Source: JANQKX01 sp039028695 | Lineage (GTDB): Bacteria > Pseudomonadota > Alphaproteobacteria > Kiloniellales > Kiloniellaceae | Length of the DNA stretch: 45,494 nucleotides | Assembly (NCBI GenBank): GCA_039028695.1 | Contig: JBCCHN010000032.1 | Span: 1-45,494, forward strand | Direction of reading: 5' to 3' | Part shown: one piece after another, positions 15,827 through 24,233 of the stretch | How positions within the stretch are numbered: the first letter of the stretch is position 1 | Layout of the letters: every line of letters begins with the position of its first letter | Position numbers and translations under genes: made by a program | Notes under the pieces: generated by a model | What the model was told of the DNA's origin: nothing | Database searches by the model: none | The model's input: the letters and a program-made list of their open reading frames with translations, nothing else

Positions 15827-16473
15827 CAAACCAACTCCGGCAAATTGCTCGCGGAAAAGGTCCCCAGTTGGAGGCTCCTGGCATCGTCGATGAAAAGGTC
15901 CGTGTGTGTGGCGGCCACCACCAAACCGCCGCGGTCCCGATGAGATCGAATAACCTCGGAGAGCGCCGACAGGGCGGCTTGATCCAAACCCACGCCGGGT
16001 TCGTCTAACAGCCACAGGTCAGCGGGGGCGGCGATCAGCCTGGCGAGATTTAGCCGTCGGCGCTGGCCCGAGGAGAGCAGGCGGCCGGGCACTTGTTCAA
16101 GGGGCGCCAGTTCAAAGGTATCCAGCGCGTCACCGAGCCGTTGCTCGCTAGCATCGCGACAAGCCCAAAAGCGCAGATTTTCCCCCACGGTCAAGACGCC
16201 CTTAATGGCGTCCAGGTGGCCCACGTATTGAAGGTGGGCTTGATGGCTTGCCAGGTCGTCATAAACGGTGGATCCGGACCAGTCCATTTGGCCGGCGTTG
16301 GGGCGCAGAAATCCAGCCATTAACCGGAGTAGGGTTGATTTTCCGCTGCCGTTTGGCCCCGTTAGCAAGAGGGCCTCTCCCGCGTCCAGGCTAAATGTTA
16401 GGTCGGAGAAAACCTGGCGTCCGCCGCGAAAACAAGCGAGATCTCGGCCTGAAAAAAGTGCCATGCCCTGCAT
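15823..16473 (-). CDS. ccmA: Haem exporter ATP-binding protein CcmA
   Basis: A 216-aa ABC ATPase. Walker A is GPNGSGKST (about residues 39-47), the signature is LSSGQRRRLNLARL, and Walker B is LWLLDEPGVGLD. It powers the CcmABCD complex. The start is taken as the ATG at 16473. The ATG three codons later is an alternative, and neither has a strong ribosome site. It is the first gene of the nine-gene ccm operon. A small palindromic leader (CCCCTACCTTTCC...AAAGG, about 16523-16546) precedes it. Confidence 0.94.
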   Translation of the reverse strand: MQGMALFSGRDLACFRGGRQVFSDLTFSLDAGEALLLTGPNGSGKSTLLRLMAGFLRPNAGQMDWSGSTVYDDLASHQAHLQYVGHLDAIKGVLTVGENLRFWACRDASEQRLGDALDTFELAPLEQVPGRLLSSGQRRRLNLARLIAAPADLWLLDEPGVGLDQAALSALSEVIRSHRDRGGLVVAATHTDLFIDDARSLQLGTFSASNLPELVW

Positions 16474-16660
16474 GTCCGCTGTTCGATCATTTCGAGTTGG
16501 CTCCCCTTAAGGGTAGCGCCTTTCTATGGAAAGGTAGGGGAAAAAGCTAGTCTAAACGGGGCTTTGCCGTTTCCGCCGGTTGTCCGGCCCGTGGGTGCTG
16601 CCATAACACTCCGTTACGGTGAAAGCGACCGAAGGTAATTCTGAGCCTTCTCGCAAGGGC

Positions 16661-16707
16661 ACAAAAAAGATGGGGCGGCCGCTTTGGTCGGGGTCAGCGG
16701 CCGCCCT
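16661..16707 (-). terminator. Rho-independent terminator on the minus strand
   Basis: A perfect 11-bp stem GGGCGGCCGCT (16673-16683) / AGCGGCCGCCC (16696-16706) with a 12-base loop, followed on the minus strand by CATCTTTTTTG. No minus-strand protein gene ends here. It would end a transcript begun upstream, before the ccm promoter region. Confidence 0.75.
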
Positions 16708-16770
16708 ATAGTTTTCCAGCCTTTTGGGGGCAATGAGGTGAGGCAGGCTGGGCCACCTCTGTCAGAGAGG
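16661..16770 (-). ncRNA. Candidate small RNA 3' part: two stem-loops and terminator
   Basis: Read on the minus strand there are, in order, a short stem CCTCT/AGAGG (16756-16770), a stem CCAGCC/GGCTGG (16751-16746 with 16721-16716) closing a 24-base C-rich loop that includes CCTCACCTC and CCCCC, and an intrinsic terminator. The flanking CAGAGA and TCTCTG can form an alternative pairing with the first stem. No ORF accounts for these structures. C-rich unpaired loops in alphaproteobacterial sRNAs often bind ribosome sites. The 5' end is unknown, perhaps about 16860. Confidence 0.35.
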
Positions 16771-16950
16771 GGAAGTCTCTGTGGGATAAAATCTAGAAAG
16801 TGATTGCGGTGGGATCTGGCCGCAATTGAGGCAACAATGTGAAAATTGCTGTGATTCAGAAAAATCCCATTAAATAAAGGGCTTAAGACTTAAGGGAAGG
16901 TAAAAAGAGTTAGCCTGCGGCCCAGTGGGTTAGATCTATTAAAAATTGCG

Positions 16951-17021
16951 ATAAGAATCAAAAAAAACGACTTTAACCATAAAAAAGAATATAAGAATTC
17001 GCGAAAATATGATAAGGATTC
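16951..17021. promoter_or_regulatory. Three phased ATAAGRAT repeats
   Basis: ATAAGAATCA (16951-16960), ATAAGAATTC (16991-17000) and ATAAGGATTC (17012-17021) are direct repeats spaced 40 and 21 bases, close to four and two helical turns. They lie 120-190 bases before the ATG at 17144, in AT-rich DNA. Possibly binding sites for a regulator of the exported protein or of the ccm/sRNA side. Confidence 0.4.
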
Positions 17022-17143
17022 TAACAGACTGCATAATGTGTGATGACCATCACTGAAATGCGTGGTGATTGGCGATAGAGCTCCTGCTGATTGAAGCAGC
17101 CCCGGTTTGGGTTAGAACTGGGGCCGATTGCGGGAGACAAAAA

Positions 17144-17722
17144 ATGTTGGTGGATCGCCTCAAAGATCGATTGGATGGATATGCCATGGTCCGTAATGTT
17201 AGTTTAGCTGGGGTGGCTTTTGCCCTATTGGCTTTCGGTCTCTGTGCCACTTCCCAGGCCTTGGCTCAATCTGCGCCGTCCGGTAAAGCCGCTTGGCAAA
17301 ACCTGAGCCAGCAGTTCGATCAAGGCGGCAAAAAAACACGTAAAGGGGTGCCGGATGCGGTGAAGTCCGGTGCTGCCCCGCTCAATGCTGCGGACATCAT
17401 CAATCAGGCTTTACAGAATGGCCTCCAGGGCGCTCCCGAGGGCATTGAGGGTCTGGAGGGTACCGGCGCACTGGATGGTGCCGGGGCGGCTAATGGTGTC
17501 GCGATCACGGGTGGTTCGCCTGTCGGCGGGGGCTCGCCTTTTTCGGGCCAACCCAATTTGATCGGCCCGGCCTTTGGCCCCCTTTTGTCACAGGGTTTCA
17601 TTCTCAGCGGCCAACCATTTGATGACGCTTTTTCCGGCCCCAATGCCGCCTACTCCCCGTCTTATGAAGAGTTTAAGGGGGGCTTCATCGAGCCCAAGAC
17701 TCGGGAGTTTCAGTTTTACTAA
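17144..17722 (+). CDS. Exported Gly/Pro-rich protein, 192 aa
   Basis: No family recognised. The ATG at 17144 is chosen because GGGAGA lies just upstream. The longer frame from 17069 has no ribosome site. The signal peptide covers about residues 14-42 (LAGVAFALLAFGLCATSQAL, cleavage near AQS) after a charged 13-residue start, so a second initiation at Met15 is possible. The mature part is low in charge, rich in Gly, Ala and Pro (EGLEGTGALDGAGAANG, GGSPVGGGSPFSGQPN), has no cysteine and ends FQFY, a terminal Phe/Tyr pattern seen in some outer-membrane or secreted proteins. It is probably periplasmic or extracellular. It converges with the PaaK-like gene. Confidence 0.65.
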   Translation: MLVDRLKDRLDGYAMVRNVSLAGVAFALLAFGLCATSQALAQSAPSGKAAWQNLSQQFDQGGKKTRKGVPDAVKSGAAPLNAADIINQALQNGLQGAPEGIEGLEGTGALDGAGAANGVAITGGSPVGGGSPFSGQPNLIGPAFGPLLSQGFILSGQPFDDAFSGPNAAYSPSYEEFKGGFIEPKTREFQFY

Positions 17723-17770
17723 TATAGGGCGATAAAGAGCCGGGCTGATAAAAGGCCAAGTCTCCTCGAA

Positions 17771-19027
17771 TCAATCATATTGACGCTGATCCTCAATGAC
17801 CAATCCATCATTGGGAAGATCCCCAGGCGCCGCAAATCGGATTCCGCCCTTAACTTTGCAAATATCCTGCAGACTGCGTTCGAGGAGCGAGGCCAGTCCT
17901 TGCGGCTGGCCGGTGACTTCACAGTTCAGGGTCATGACATCCTGATTATCGATGCGAGTGACAACCAAGCGCGCTTTTTTGACCTCGTCATGTCGCTTTT
18001 GCAGCTCCGCCACCTGCGAGGCCTGCACAAACATGCCGCGAACCTTAGCCGCTTGGTCGGCCCGGCCCATCCAGCCCTTTATTCTTTGATTGCTGCGCCC
18101 GCACGGGCTTTGCCCTGGCAAGATGGCGGAGAGGTCGCCCGTTGCAAATCGGATCAAGGGGTAGTCGGGGTTAAGGGTCGTCACCACAACCTCACCTACT
18201 TCACCGTCGGGGACCGGCGTTCCGCTTCCCGGTCGCACAATCTCGACCAAGAGCCCTTCATCGATGATCATGCCGTCGCGGGCATCGGATTCATAGGCAA
18301 TAAGGCCCAGATCGGCGGTAGCGTAGCATTGCGCCATTTGAATTCCCCGCTCCTCATAAGCTTGCCGCATGGACGGGAACAAGGCTCCGCCGGAAACGAG
18401 GGCCTTGGTGATGGAACTCATATCAACACCCAGTTCGTCGGCCTTTTCCAGCAAGACCTTCAGGTAATCCGGCGTGCCGGAAAATCCGCTGGGGCGGAAA
18501 TGGGCGATGGTTTGAACCTGCTGTTCGCTGTTGCCGGTACCGGCCGGAATAACGGGGCAACCCAGGTCTCGGGCACCACTTTCCATGATCCAGCCGCCAG
18601 GGGTTAGATGATAGGAAAAGGAATTGTGTACCAGCTCGCCCGGGCGAAAGCCGGCGGCAAAAAAAGCCCGGGCCGTGCGCCAGAAATCGGGCCGTTCCCG
18701 ATCGAACTCGTATACCGGGCCCGGCGAGGCGAAGAGGTGGGCCATGGTAGCGATGGGGGTCCCGTTAAGATCGCCGAAAGGAGAGGCCGGTGTTTGGCGG
18801 CGCATCAAATCGGCTTTGCGGATTACCGGCAGGGACGCCAAGGCCGCTCTACTGGTGATGGCGCTCGTCTCCACTTGCGACAAGATCTCGGCCATCGCCG
18901 GAGCTGTGGCTTTGGCATGGCCAATTTGACCCGGCAAAGCGGCGAGTAGGGCAGTTTCTCGATCGTCGCGAGAGCGGGTCTCCAAATCGTCGTAGTGGGC
19001 ATTGCGGCCTCGGTCGGCGTCGCTCAT
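17771..19027 (-). CDS. PaaK-like CoA ligase (phenylacetate-CoA ligase family)
   Basis: A 418-aa adenylate-forming enzyme that would activate a carboxylic acid to its CoA thioester. Family features are LFASPGPVYEFDR near residue 95, the adenylation region SGFSGTPDYL and ALVSGGALFPSMRQAYEERG, YATADLGLIAYES, GEVGEVVVTTLNPDYPLIRFATGDLS, and a C-terminal domain with GRADQAAKVRGMFV. The usual Ser/Thr-rich P-loop is replaced by FASPGP, as in one PaaK-like subgroup. It is the last gene of the acyl-CoA synthetase/ABC importer operon, 14 bases after the ATPase gene. The real substrate is unknown; an aryl- or short acyl acid is most likely. Confidence 0.85.
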   Translation of the reverse strand: MSDADRGRNAHYDDLETRSRDDRETALLAALPGQIGHAKATAPAMAEILSQVETSAITSRAALASLPVIRKADLMRRQTPASPFGDLNGTPIATMAHLFASPGPVYEFDRERPDFWRTARAFFAAGFRPGELVHNSFSYHLTPGGWIMESGARDLGCPVIPAGTGNSEQQVQTIAHFRPSGFSGTPDYLKVLLEKADELGVDMSSITKALVSGGALFPSMRQAYEERGIQMAQCYATADLGLIAYESDARDGMIIDEGLLVEIVRPGSGTPVPDGEVGEVVVTTLNPDYPLIRFATGDLSAILPGQSPCGRSNQRIKGWMGRADQAAKVRGMFVQASQVAELQKRHDEVKKARLVVTRIDNQDVMTLNCEVTGQPQGLASLLERSLQDICKVKGGIRFAAPGDLPNDGLVIEDQRQYD

Positions 19028-19041
19028 CTCGGCGTGCGCTC

Positions 19042-19878
19042 CTATAGCCAGCGTTTGCGGCGCTTATAATGTTTGACGTCCCTATAGCTTTTGCGCTGGC
19101 CGGCGGAGAGGCCAAGATAGAATTCCTTGACATCCTCGTTTTCGCGGAGCTTTGCAGCGTCTCCGTCGAGCACCACGCGGCCGTTTTCCAAGATATAGCC
19201 GTAGCGCGCATAGCGCAGGGCCACGTTGGTGTTTTGCTCAGCCAGCAAGAAGGAAACCCCTTCCTCCTCGTTGAGGCGCTTGACGGTTTGGAATATGCCC
19301 TCGACCAGTTGCGGGGCCAATCCCATCGAGGGTTCGTCGAGCAGGATCATGCGCGGCCGGCTCATGAGGGCGCGGCCGATGGCGCACATCTGCTGCTCGC
19401 CGCCAGAGGTATAGCCGGCCAAGCTGGTGCGGCGATCCTTTAGGCGCGGGAAGTAATTGTAGACCATCTCCAGGTCTTGAGCGATGGCGCCGCGACCGTC
19501 CCGCCGGGTATAGGCGCCGGTCAGGAGATTGTCCTCCACCGTCAAGTGCTCAAAGCAATGGCGCCCTTCCATGACCTGAATGACCCCCCGGCGAACCAAA
19601 TCATTGGCGGTTAAGCGGTCAACCCGATCCCCTTCGAATTCGATGGTGCCCTTGGTAACTTCGCCTCGCTCGGCTCGGAGCAGATTGGAAATGGCTTTGA
19701 GGGTCGTCGTCTTGCCGGCCCCATTGGCGCCGAGAAGGGCGATCACGCCCCCCTCGGGCACCTCAAGGGAAACGCCCTTCAACACCAAGATCACATGGTC
19801 GTAGATGACCTCGATGTTGTTGACCGCCAGCAGAGGCTGCGCAGCCTCGTCGGCAATCGAAAGGGCGGCGTCCGACAT
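19042..19878 (-). CDS. LivF-type ABC transporter ATP-binding protein
   Basis: A 278-aa ATPase of the branched-chain amino-acid (HAAT) importer family. Walker A is GANGAGKTT (about residues 50-58), the signature is YTSGGEQQMCAIGRAL, and Walker B is MILLDEPSMGLAPQLVEGIF. It carries a basic C-terminal tail (YRDVKHYKRRKRWL) beyond the usual end. It works with the LivG-type ATPase and the two permeases encoded upstream. Being flanked by CoA ligases suggests a substrate other than Leu/Ile/Val. Confidence 0.93.
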   Translation of the reverse strand: MSDAALSIADEAAQPLLAVNNIEVIYDHVILVLKGVSLEVPEGGVIALLGANGAGKTTTLKAISNLLRAERGEVTKGTIEFEGDRVDRLTANDLVRRGVIQVMEGRHCFEHLTVEDNLLTGAYTRRDGRGAIAQDLEMVYNYFPRLKDRRTSLAGYTSGGEQQMCAIGRALMSRPRMILLDEPSMGLAPQLVEGIFQTVKRLNEEEGVSFLLAEQNTNVALRYARYGYILENGRVVLDGDAAKLRENEDVKEFYLGLSAGQRKSYRDVKHYKRRKRWL

Positions 19879-19916
19879 GATCGTTACCTTACTTTACGAT
19901 GCTGCGATTTGCGTTA

Positions 19917-21227
19917 TCAGCTGCAATCGCGGGGGGAAATGTTGTTTTCCGCCGCGTATTGGCCTGAGTCTTCCTCGATCAAAGGGCCGGTGATATCCCG
20001 CAAAGGCTCGTAGAAATCAGATACGATGCTCCACTCCTGGGCCTTGGCGTCCCAGCGTTGCAGGGCGACCTTACCGGGGCCCTCGTGATTCTCGCAGGTG
20101 ATCTCAATGCCATAAGTAAAGCCGGGTAGGCCCAGTTCGGCGAGGCGAGCATCGTCCACCTTCAAGGATTCAAACCCGTCGCGCACCATGGCGCCGGTCA
20201 ACTCGTTGGTGCCGTGAATCTTCATGGCGTTACGAATGGCCTCCGAGGTCCACATGGCTGCCACCAGGCCGCGATTGTAAAGCACTTCGCCGATGCGATC
20301 CTCATCTCCGGCGCCTTTGCCAGCGGCATAGACGTGCTTTTTGATGTCGTCGTGGGCGGGGAAAGAGTCGCCGGGCGCGTGGAAGGCACCTGAGAGATAG
20401 CCGTCGGCGGCTTCCCCAGCGGGCAACACGTCGTTTTCCGAGCCGGACCACCACACGCCGATGAACTGATCCATGGGATAGCGGATGGAGGCGGCTTCCT
20501 TGATGGCCACCTGGTTCATCACACCCCAACCCCACATCAAGACGTAATCGGGTTGCTCGCGGCGGATCTGCAGCCACGTGGATTTTTGTTCTTGACCGGG
20601 GTGATCCACCGGCAGTTCCAGAAATTCAAAACCGTATTGCTCGGCCATTTTTTGCAAGGTGCGGATGGGCTCCTTGCCATAGGCGGAGTTGTGATAAACC
20701 AGGGCAATCTTCTTGCCGTTTAGGTTTTCCATGCCGCCTTCACGATCGCCAATGTATTGGACAAAGGCGGTGGCTTGGCTCCAATAGGTGGCGGGGAAAT
20801 TAAACACCCACGGAAAAATCTTGCCGTTGGCCGCTGAGGTACGACCGTAGCCCATGGAAAAGATGGGAATTTCATCCACTGATGCCTTTGGGATCAGCTG
20901 ATAGGTGATGCCCGTCGACAAGGGTTGGAACACTAAGGACCCGCCTCCCTCGTTCTTGATGCTCTCGTAGCACTCCACACCTTGCTTGGTATTATACGCG
21001 GTCTCGCACTCGATCAGATTGACCGTGGCCCCCTCAATACCGCCGTCGCGTTCGTTCAGAAGGGTCCAATAGTCCGCATAGCCATTGGCAAAGGGAATGC
21101 CGTTGGGCGCGTAAGGGCCGGTGCGATAGACCATTGACGGGATGGTCAATTCGGCGGCGCTGGCCGCGAAGGGCATGGCGAGCGCGACCGCAGCCACCGC
21201 ACCAAAAGCCAATTTTTGGAAATTCAT
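19917..21227 (-). CDS. Periplasmic ligand-binding protein of HAAT family (LivJ-like)
   Basis: A 436-aa type I solute-binding protein. The signal peptide MNFQKLAFGAVAAVALAMPF is cleaved after ASA. The mature chain begins ELTIPSMVYRTGPYAPNGIP and has NGYADYWTLLNERDGGIEG, the usual first-lobe pattern. It is longer than LivJ (about 345 aa mature). Four mature cysteines are visible (two in IECETAYNTKQGVECYE, one in ITCENHEG, one at the C-terminus), which is suggestive of disulfides. The ribosome site AGGAGG is strong. A hairpin CCTGG-AATCGA-CCAGG precedes it. Ligand unknown. Confidence 0.92.
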   Translation of the reverse strand: MNFQKLAFGAVAAVALAMPFAASAAELTIPSMVYRTGPYAPNGIPFANGYADYWTLLNERDGGIEGATVNLIECETAYNTKQGVECYESIKNEGGGSLVFQPLSTGITYQLIPKASVDEIPIFSMGYGRTSAANGKIFPWVFNFPATYWSQATAFVQYIGDREGGMENLNGKKIALVYHNSAYGKEPIRTLQKMAEQYGFEFLELPVDHPGQEQKSTWLQIRREQPDYVLMWGWGVMNQVAIKEAASIRYPMDQFIGVWWSGSENDVLPAGEAADGYLSGAFHAPGDSFPAHDDIKKHVYAAGKGAGDEDRIGEVLYNRGLVAAMWTSEAIRNAMKIHGTNELTGAMVRDGFESLKVDDARLAELGLPGFTYGIEITCENHEGPGKVALQRWDAKAQEWSIVSDFYEPLRDITGPLIEEDSGQYAAENNISPRDCS

Positions 21228-21329
21228 TCGGTTTCCTCCTGTTTTCCTGCGTCCTCCTGGTCGATTCCAGGATTTTTTTGGCGACCCCGGTACCGGTGAA
21301 AGTTCGAGGTCACCTTGTGATGGGCCATT

Positions 21330-22406
21330 TTAATGGGGAAATGGCCAAAGTCTCAGTTTTTCTTTCGTAATCTGCCACAGCCGCGCGAGCCCATGGGGCT
21401 CTACGATCAAGAAAAACACGATCAACACCCCCATGATGATGAATTCCACATGCTTGGCGGTGACGGCCGCCAGGCCCATCCCATCCACCATGGCTTGCTT
21501 GAGTAAGATCGGCATCAGCACCATGAACGCAGCGCCAAGGAATGAGCCGAGGATCGACCCCAAGCCGCCGATGATGATCATGAAAAGAACCAAAAAGGAT
21601 TGATCGATGCCAAAGGTCTCTCCCGCCTCGGCCGCACCCAGCCAAACGGCGAACATCATCGCGCCAGCGATCCCCACGTAAAAAGATGAGATGCCAAAGG
21701 CCATGAGCTTGGTCTGCAGGGGGCGAATACCGATGATCTCGGCGGCGATATCCATGTCCCGAATGGCCATCCAAGCTCGCCCGGCGCGGCCACGCACCAG
21801 GTTTTTCGCCAGCAAGGCAAAAATCGTCACAAAGCTAAGGGCGAAAAGATAGGTGGCCCATGGCTTTGCTTCGGGGCCGGTGATCAGGACACCCAGAAAC
21901 TCTCGCGGCGGGGCGGAAATCTGACCGGTGGCGTTGTAGTTGAAGAACCACGGCACCCTGTAAAACAGCCAGACGATAAAAAACTGCGCCGCCAGAGTGG
22001 CGACCGCCAAGTAAAACCCTTTGATGCGCAAGGAGGGCAAGCCAAAAAACATGCCCACGCAGGCCGTGACCAAGCCGGACGATAAAAAGACCAGAATTAA
22101 ATTCAGTTCGGGAAAGGCGGTCATCATCTTAAAGGCGCTATAGGCCCCCACGCCTAGAAATGCACCGGTCCCCAGGGACAATTGGCCGCAGTAACCGGTG
22201 AGGATGTTCAAGCCGATGGCCGCCATCGCATAGACCAAAAAGGGTAGCAGGACCGCGTTGGCGAAATAATCGTTGATCAAAAAGGGAACCACGCCAAAGG
22301 CCACGATCAAGAGCAGCGCGATGAACCAGCGATCCTGGAGGATGGTGAAGATAGCCTGGTCGCTTTGGTAGCTGGTTTTGAATTGACCGACTTCCCGATA
22401 CAGCAC
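21330..22406 (-). CDS. LivM-type ABC transporter permease
   Basis: A 358-aa inner-membrane permease with about ten hydrophobic segments. Family motifs are visible: AIGLNILTGYCGQLSLGTGAFLGVGAY, LPSLRIKGFYLAVATLA, and the ATPase-contact loop GRAGRAWMAIRDMDIAAEIIG, followed by GGLGSILGSFLGAAF. It pairs with the LivH-type protein. 102 bases separate it from the binding-protein gene downstream, where a small hairpin occurs. Confidence 0.93.
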   Translation of the reverse strand: MLYREVGQFKTSYQSDQAIFTILQDRWFIALLLIVAFGVVPFLINDYFANAVLLPFLVYAMAAIGLNILTGYCGQLSLGTGAFLGVGAYSAFKMMTAFPELNLILVFLSSGLVTACVGMFFGLPSLRIKGFYLAVATLAAQFFIVWLFYRVPWFFNYNATGQISAPPREFLGVLITGPEAKPWATYLFALSFVTIFALLAKNLVRGRAGRAWMAIRDMDIAAEIIGIRPLQTKLMAFGISSFYVGIAGAMMFAVWLGAAEAGETFGIDQSFLVLFMIIIGGLGSILGSFLGAAFMVLMPILLKQAMVDGMGLAAVTAKHVEFIIMGVLIVFFLIVEPHGLARLWQITKEKLRLWPFPH

Positions 22407-22437
22407 TGACTGCTCCCTTACATCTTAAGGCAGGCCT

Positions 22438-23340
22438 TCACACCCGCTCGATAATTTTGTCGCCGAAGAGCCCTTGAGGCCGAAACATCAAGAAGACCAG
22501 CGCCAGCATATAGGCGAACCAATTTTCAATCGCGCCGCCGACAAAGGGTCCCAGATAAACCTCGGCGACTTTTTCCCCCACCCCAATGATCAATCCGCCA
22601 ACAATGGCACCAGGAATGGAGGTAAATCCGCCCAAGATGAGTACCGGTAAGGCCTTCAGCGCTATCAGAGAAAGGGAAAACTGGATACCCGACTTACTGC
22701 CCCACATGACCCCGGCGACCAAGGCAACCACGCCGGCGACCGACCAAACGGTAATCCAAATGGTGCGCAGGGAAATGCCGATGGACAGGGCAGCTTGATG
22801 GTTGTCGGCCACGGCCCGCAGGGCGCGGCCAATCCGGGTTTTTTGGAAAAAGATGGCGAGAACGATGACCAGGATCGTGGCAATCGCGGCCGCAACAATT
22901 TCCAGCTTCTCAACATAAAGACCATAGCCGTCGAGGAGGAAATCGCTGGCGCCCTGGGGCAGACCGATATCTAAAACCTTCACGTCGGAGCCCCATATAA
23001 TGTCCCCGAAACCCTCCAAGATATAGGCCAGGCCAAGGGTGGCCATAAACAAGATGATATGTTCCTGGTTAACCAGGTGGCGCAAAATCAACAGTTCGAT
23101 CAACCAAGCGAGGACGATCATGACACCGATGGTGGCGATGATGGCCAGCCAGGCGGGCAGGCCGAAATTTTCCATCAGGCCTACCAAGGTCAAGCCGGCA
23201 AAAAGGGCCAATACCCCCTGGGCGAAGTTAAAAACCCCCGAGGCTTTGAAAATCAGGACAAAGCCGATGGCGACCAGGGAATACATGACACCGGTCAGAA
23301 GACCGCTGATCACTGTTTCCATGAAAAACAAAAATGCCAT
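22438..23340 (-). CDS. LivH-type ABC transporter permease
   Basis: A 300-aa permease with about eight hydrophobic helices. Typical sequences are GLLTGVMYSLVAIGFVLIFK, GVFNFAQGVLALFAG, and the coupling loop RIGRALRAVADNHQAALSIGI, then VLILGGFTSIPGAIVGGLIIG. The ATG at 23340 is preferred (AAGG 9 bases upstream) over Met7. The substrate-relevant surfaces cannot be judged. Sits between the LivG and LivM genes. Confidence 0.93.
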   Translation of the reverse strand: MAFLFFMETVISGLLTGVMYSLVAIGFVLIFKASGVFNFAQGVLALFAGLTLVGLMENFGLPAWLAIIATIGVMIVLAWLIELLILRHLVNQEHIILFMATLGLAYILEGFGDIIWGSDVKVLDIGLPQGASDFLLDGYGLYVEKLEIVAAAIATILVIVLAIFFQKTRIGRALRAVADNHQAALSIGISLRTIWITVWSVAGVVALVAGVMWGSKSGIQFSLSLIALKALPVLILGGFTSIPGAIVGGLIIGVGEKVAEVYLGPFVGGAIENWFAYMLALVFLMFRPQGLFGDKIIERV

Positions 23341-23371
23341 TTCGTCGTCGCCTTAATGCAATCCTTGTTCT

Positions 23372-24223
23372 TTAAGCGGCGGGGTCCACCGTGTTGACAT
23401 CGTCGTGGCTGACGCCCAGGTAAGCGTCGATCACTGTTTGATTGTTCCGCACCTCATCCGCGGAGCCGTCCGCCAAGAGCTCGCCATAGTCCAAGACCAC
23501 CACTCGGTCGGAAAGATCCATGACCACGCTCATGTCGTGTTCGATCAAAGCGATGGTGGTGCCAAATTCGTCGTTCACGTCCAGGATAAAGCGGCACATG
23601 TCCTCTTTTTCCTCTACGTTCATCCCCGCCATGGGCTCGTCCAATAGCAGCAGGGTTGGCTCCATGGCTAAGGCGCGGCCCAGTTCCACGCGCTTTTGCA
23701 GGCCATAGGGCAGGCGCCCCACCGGGGTTTTGCGGATGGCCTGAATTTCAAGAAAATCGATGACCTTTTCCACGACCTCGCGATGTTCCATCTCCTCTTT
23801 GCGGGCTGGCCCGATGTAGAGCGCCTGCCAAAGAATGTTTCGGCGCATCTTCAAGAGGCGCCCGGTCATGATGTTGTCCAGGGTGGACATGCCCTTGAAA
23901 AGGGCGATGTTCTGAAAGGTCCGAGCAATCCCTTGCTTGGCGGCATCGTGGGGCCGCATCTGCTGGCGCACCTGACCCTGATAGGTGATGGTACCTTCTT
24001 GGGGGTGGTAAAAGCCGTTGATGACGTTCAGCATGGAACTCTTGCCGGCGCCGTTCGGCCCAATGATCGCGCGAATTTCATGCTCGCGGATATCAAAGGA
24101 AACCTTGCTGAGGGCCTTCACGCCACCGAAAGAGAGGCTTATGTTGTCCACCTTCAGCAAGACGTCGCCGATTTTACGCTCCGGTTCATCCATCCCACTA
24201 TTGCTTTCCCCCTGATTCCCCAT
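23372..24223 (-). CDS. LivG-type ABC transporter ATP-binding protein
   Basis: A 283-aa ATPase from the ATG at 24223, which follows GAGGA and lies 10 bases after the synthetase stop. The 16-residue longer frame overlaps that gene. Walker A is GPNGAGKSS (about residues 55-63), the signature region is LPYGLQKRVELGRAL (glycine-poor, as usual for LivG), and Walker B is LLLLDEPMAGMN. The C-terminal extension (VRNNQTVIDAYLG) is typical of LivG. Second gene of the operon. Confidence 0.93.
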   Translation of the reverse strand: MGNQGESNSGMDEPERKIGDVLLKVDNISLSFGGVKALSKVSFDIREHEIRAIIGPNGAGKSSMLNVINGFYHPQEGTITYQGQVRQQMRPHDAAKQGIARTFQNIALFKGMSTLDNIMTGRLLKMRRNILWQALYIGPARKEEMEHREVVEKVIDFLEIQAIRKTPVGRLPYGLQKRVELGRALAMEPTLLLLDEPMAGMNVEEKEDMCRFILDVNDEFGTTIALIEHDMSVVMDLSDRVVVLDYGELLADGSADEVRNNQTVIDAYLGVSHDDVNTVDPAA

Positions 24224-24233
24224 TTGTCGATCC

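Larger units (their letters stand above)
16474..17143. other. Long gene-poor region between ccmA and an exported protein
   Basis: No protein gene is convincing in these 670 bases. They contain a minus-strand terminator and two further stem-loops (16661-16770), an AT-rich part (16850-17030), three ATAAGRAT repeats (16951, 16991, 17012) and an imperfect dyad GTGATGACCATCAC (about 17040-17053). The region must hold the promoters of the ccm operon (minus) and of the exported protein (plus). Confidence 0.6.

Noticed and set aside
9279..16473. Long frames with N-terminal extensions for ccmB, C, E, G, H, I
   Set aside because: The extensions read the previous gene in another frame. Overlapping start/stop signals (ATGA, GTGA, TAATG) set the true starts.
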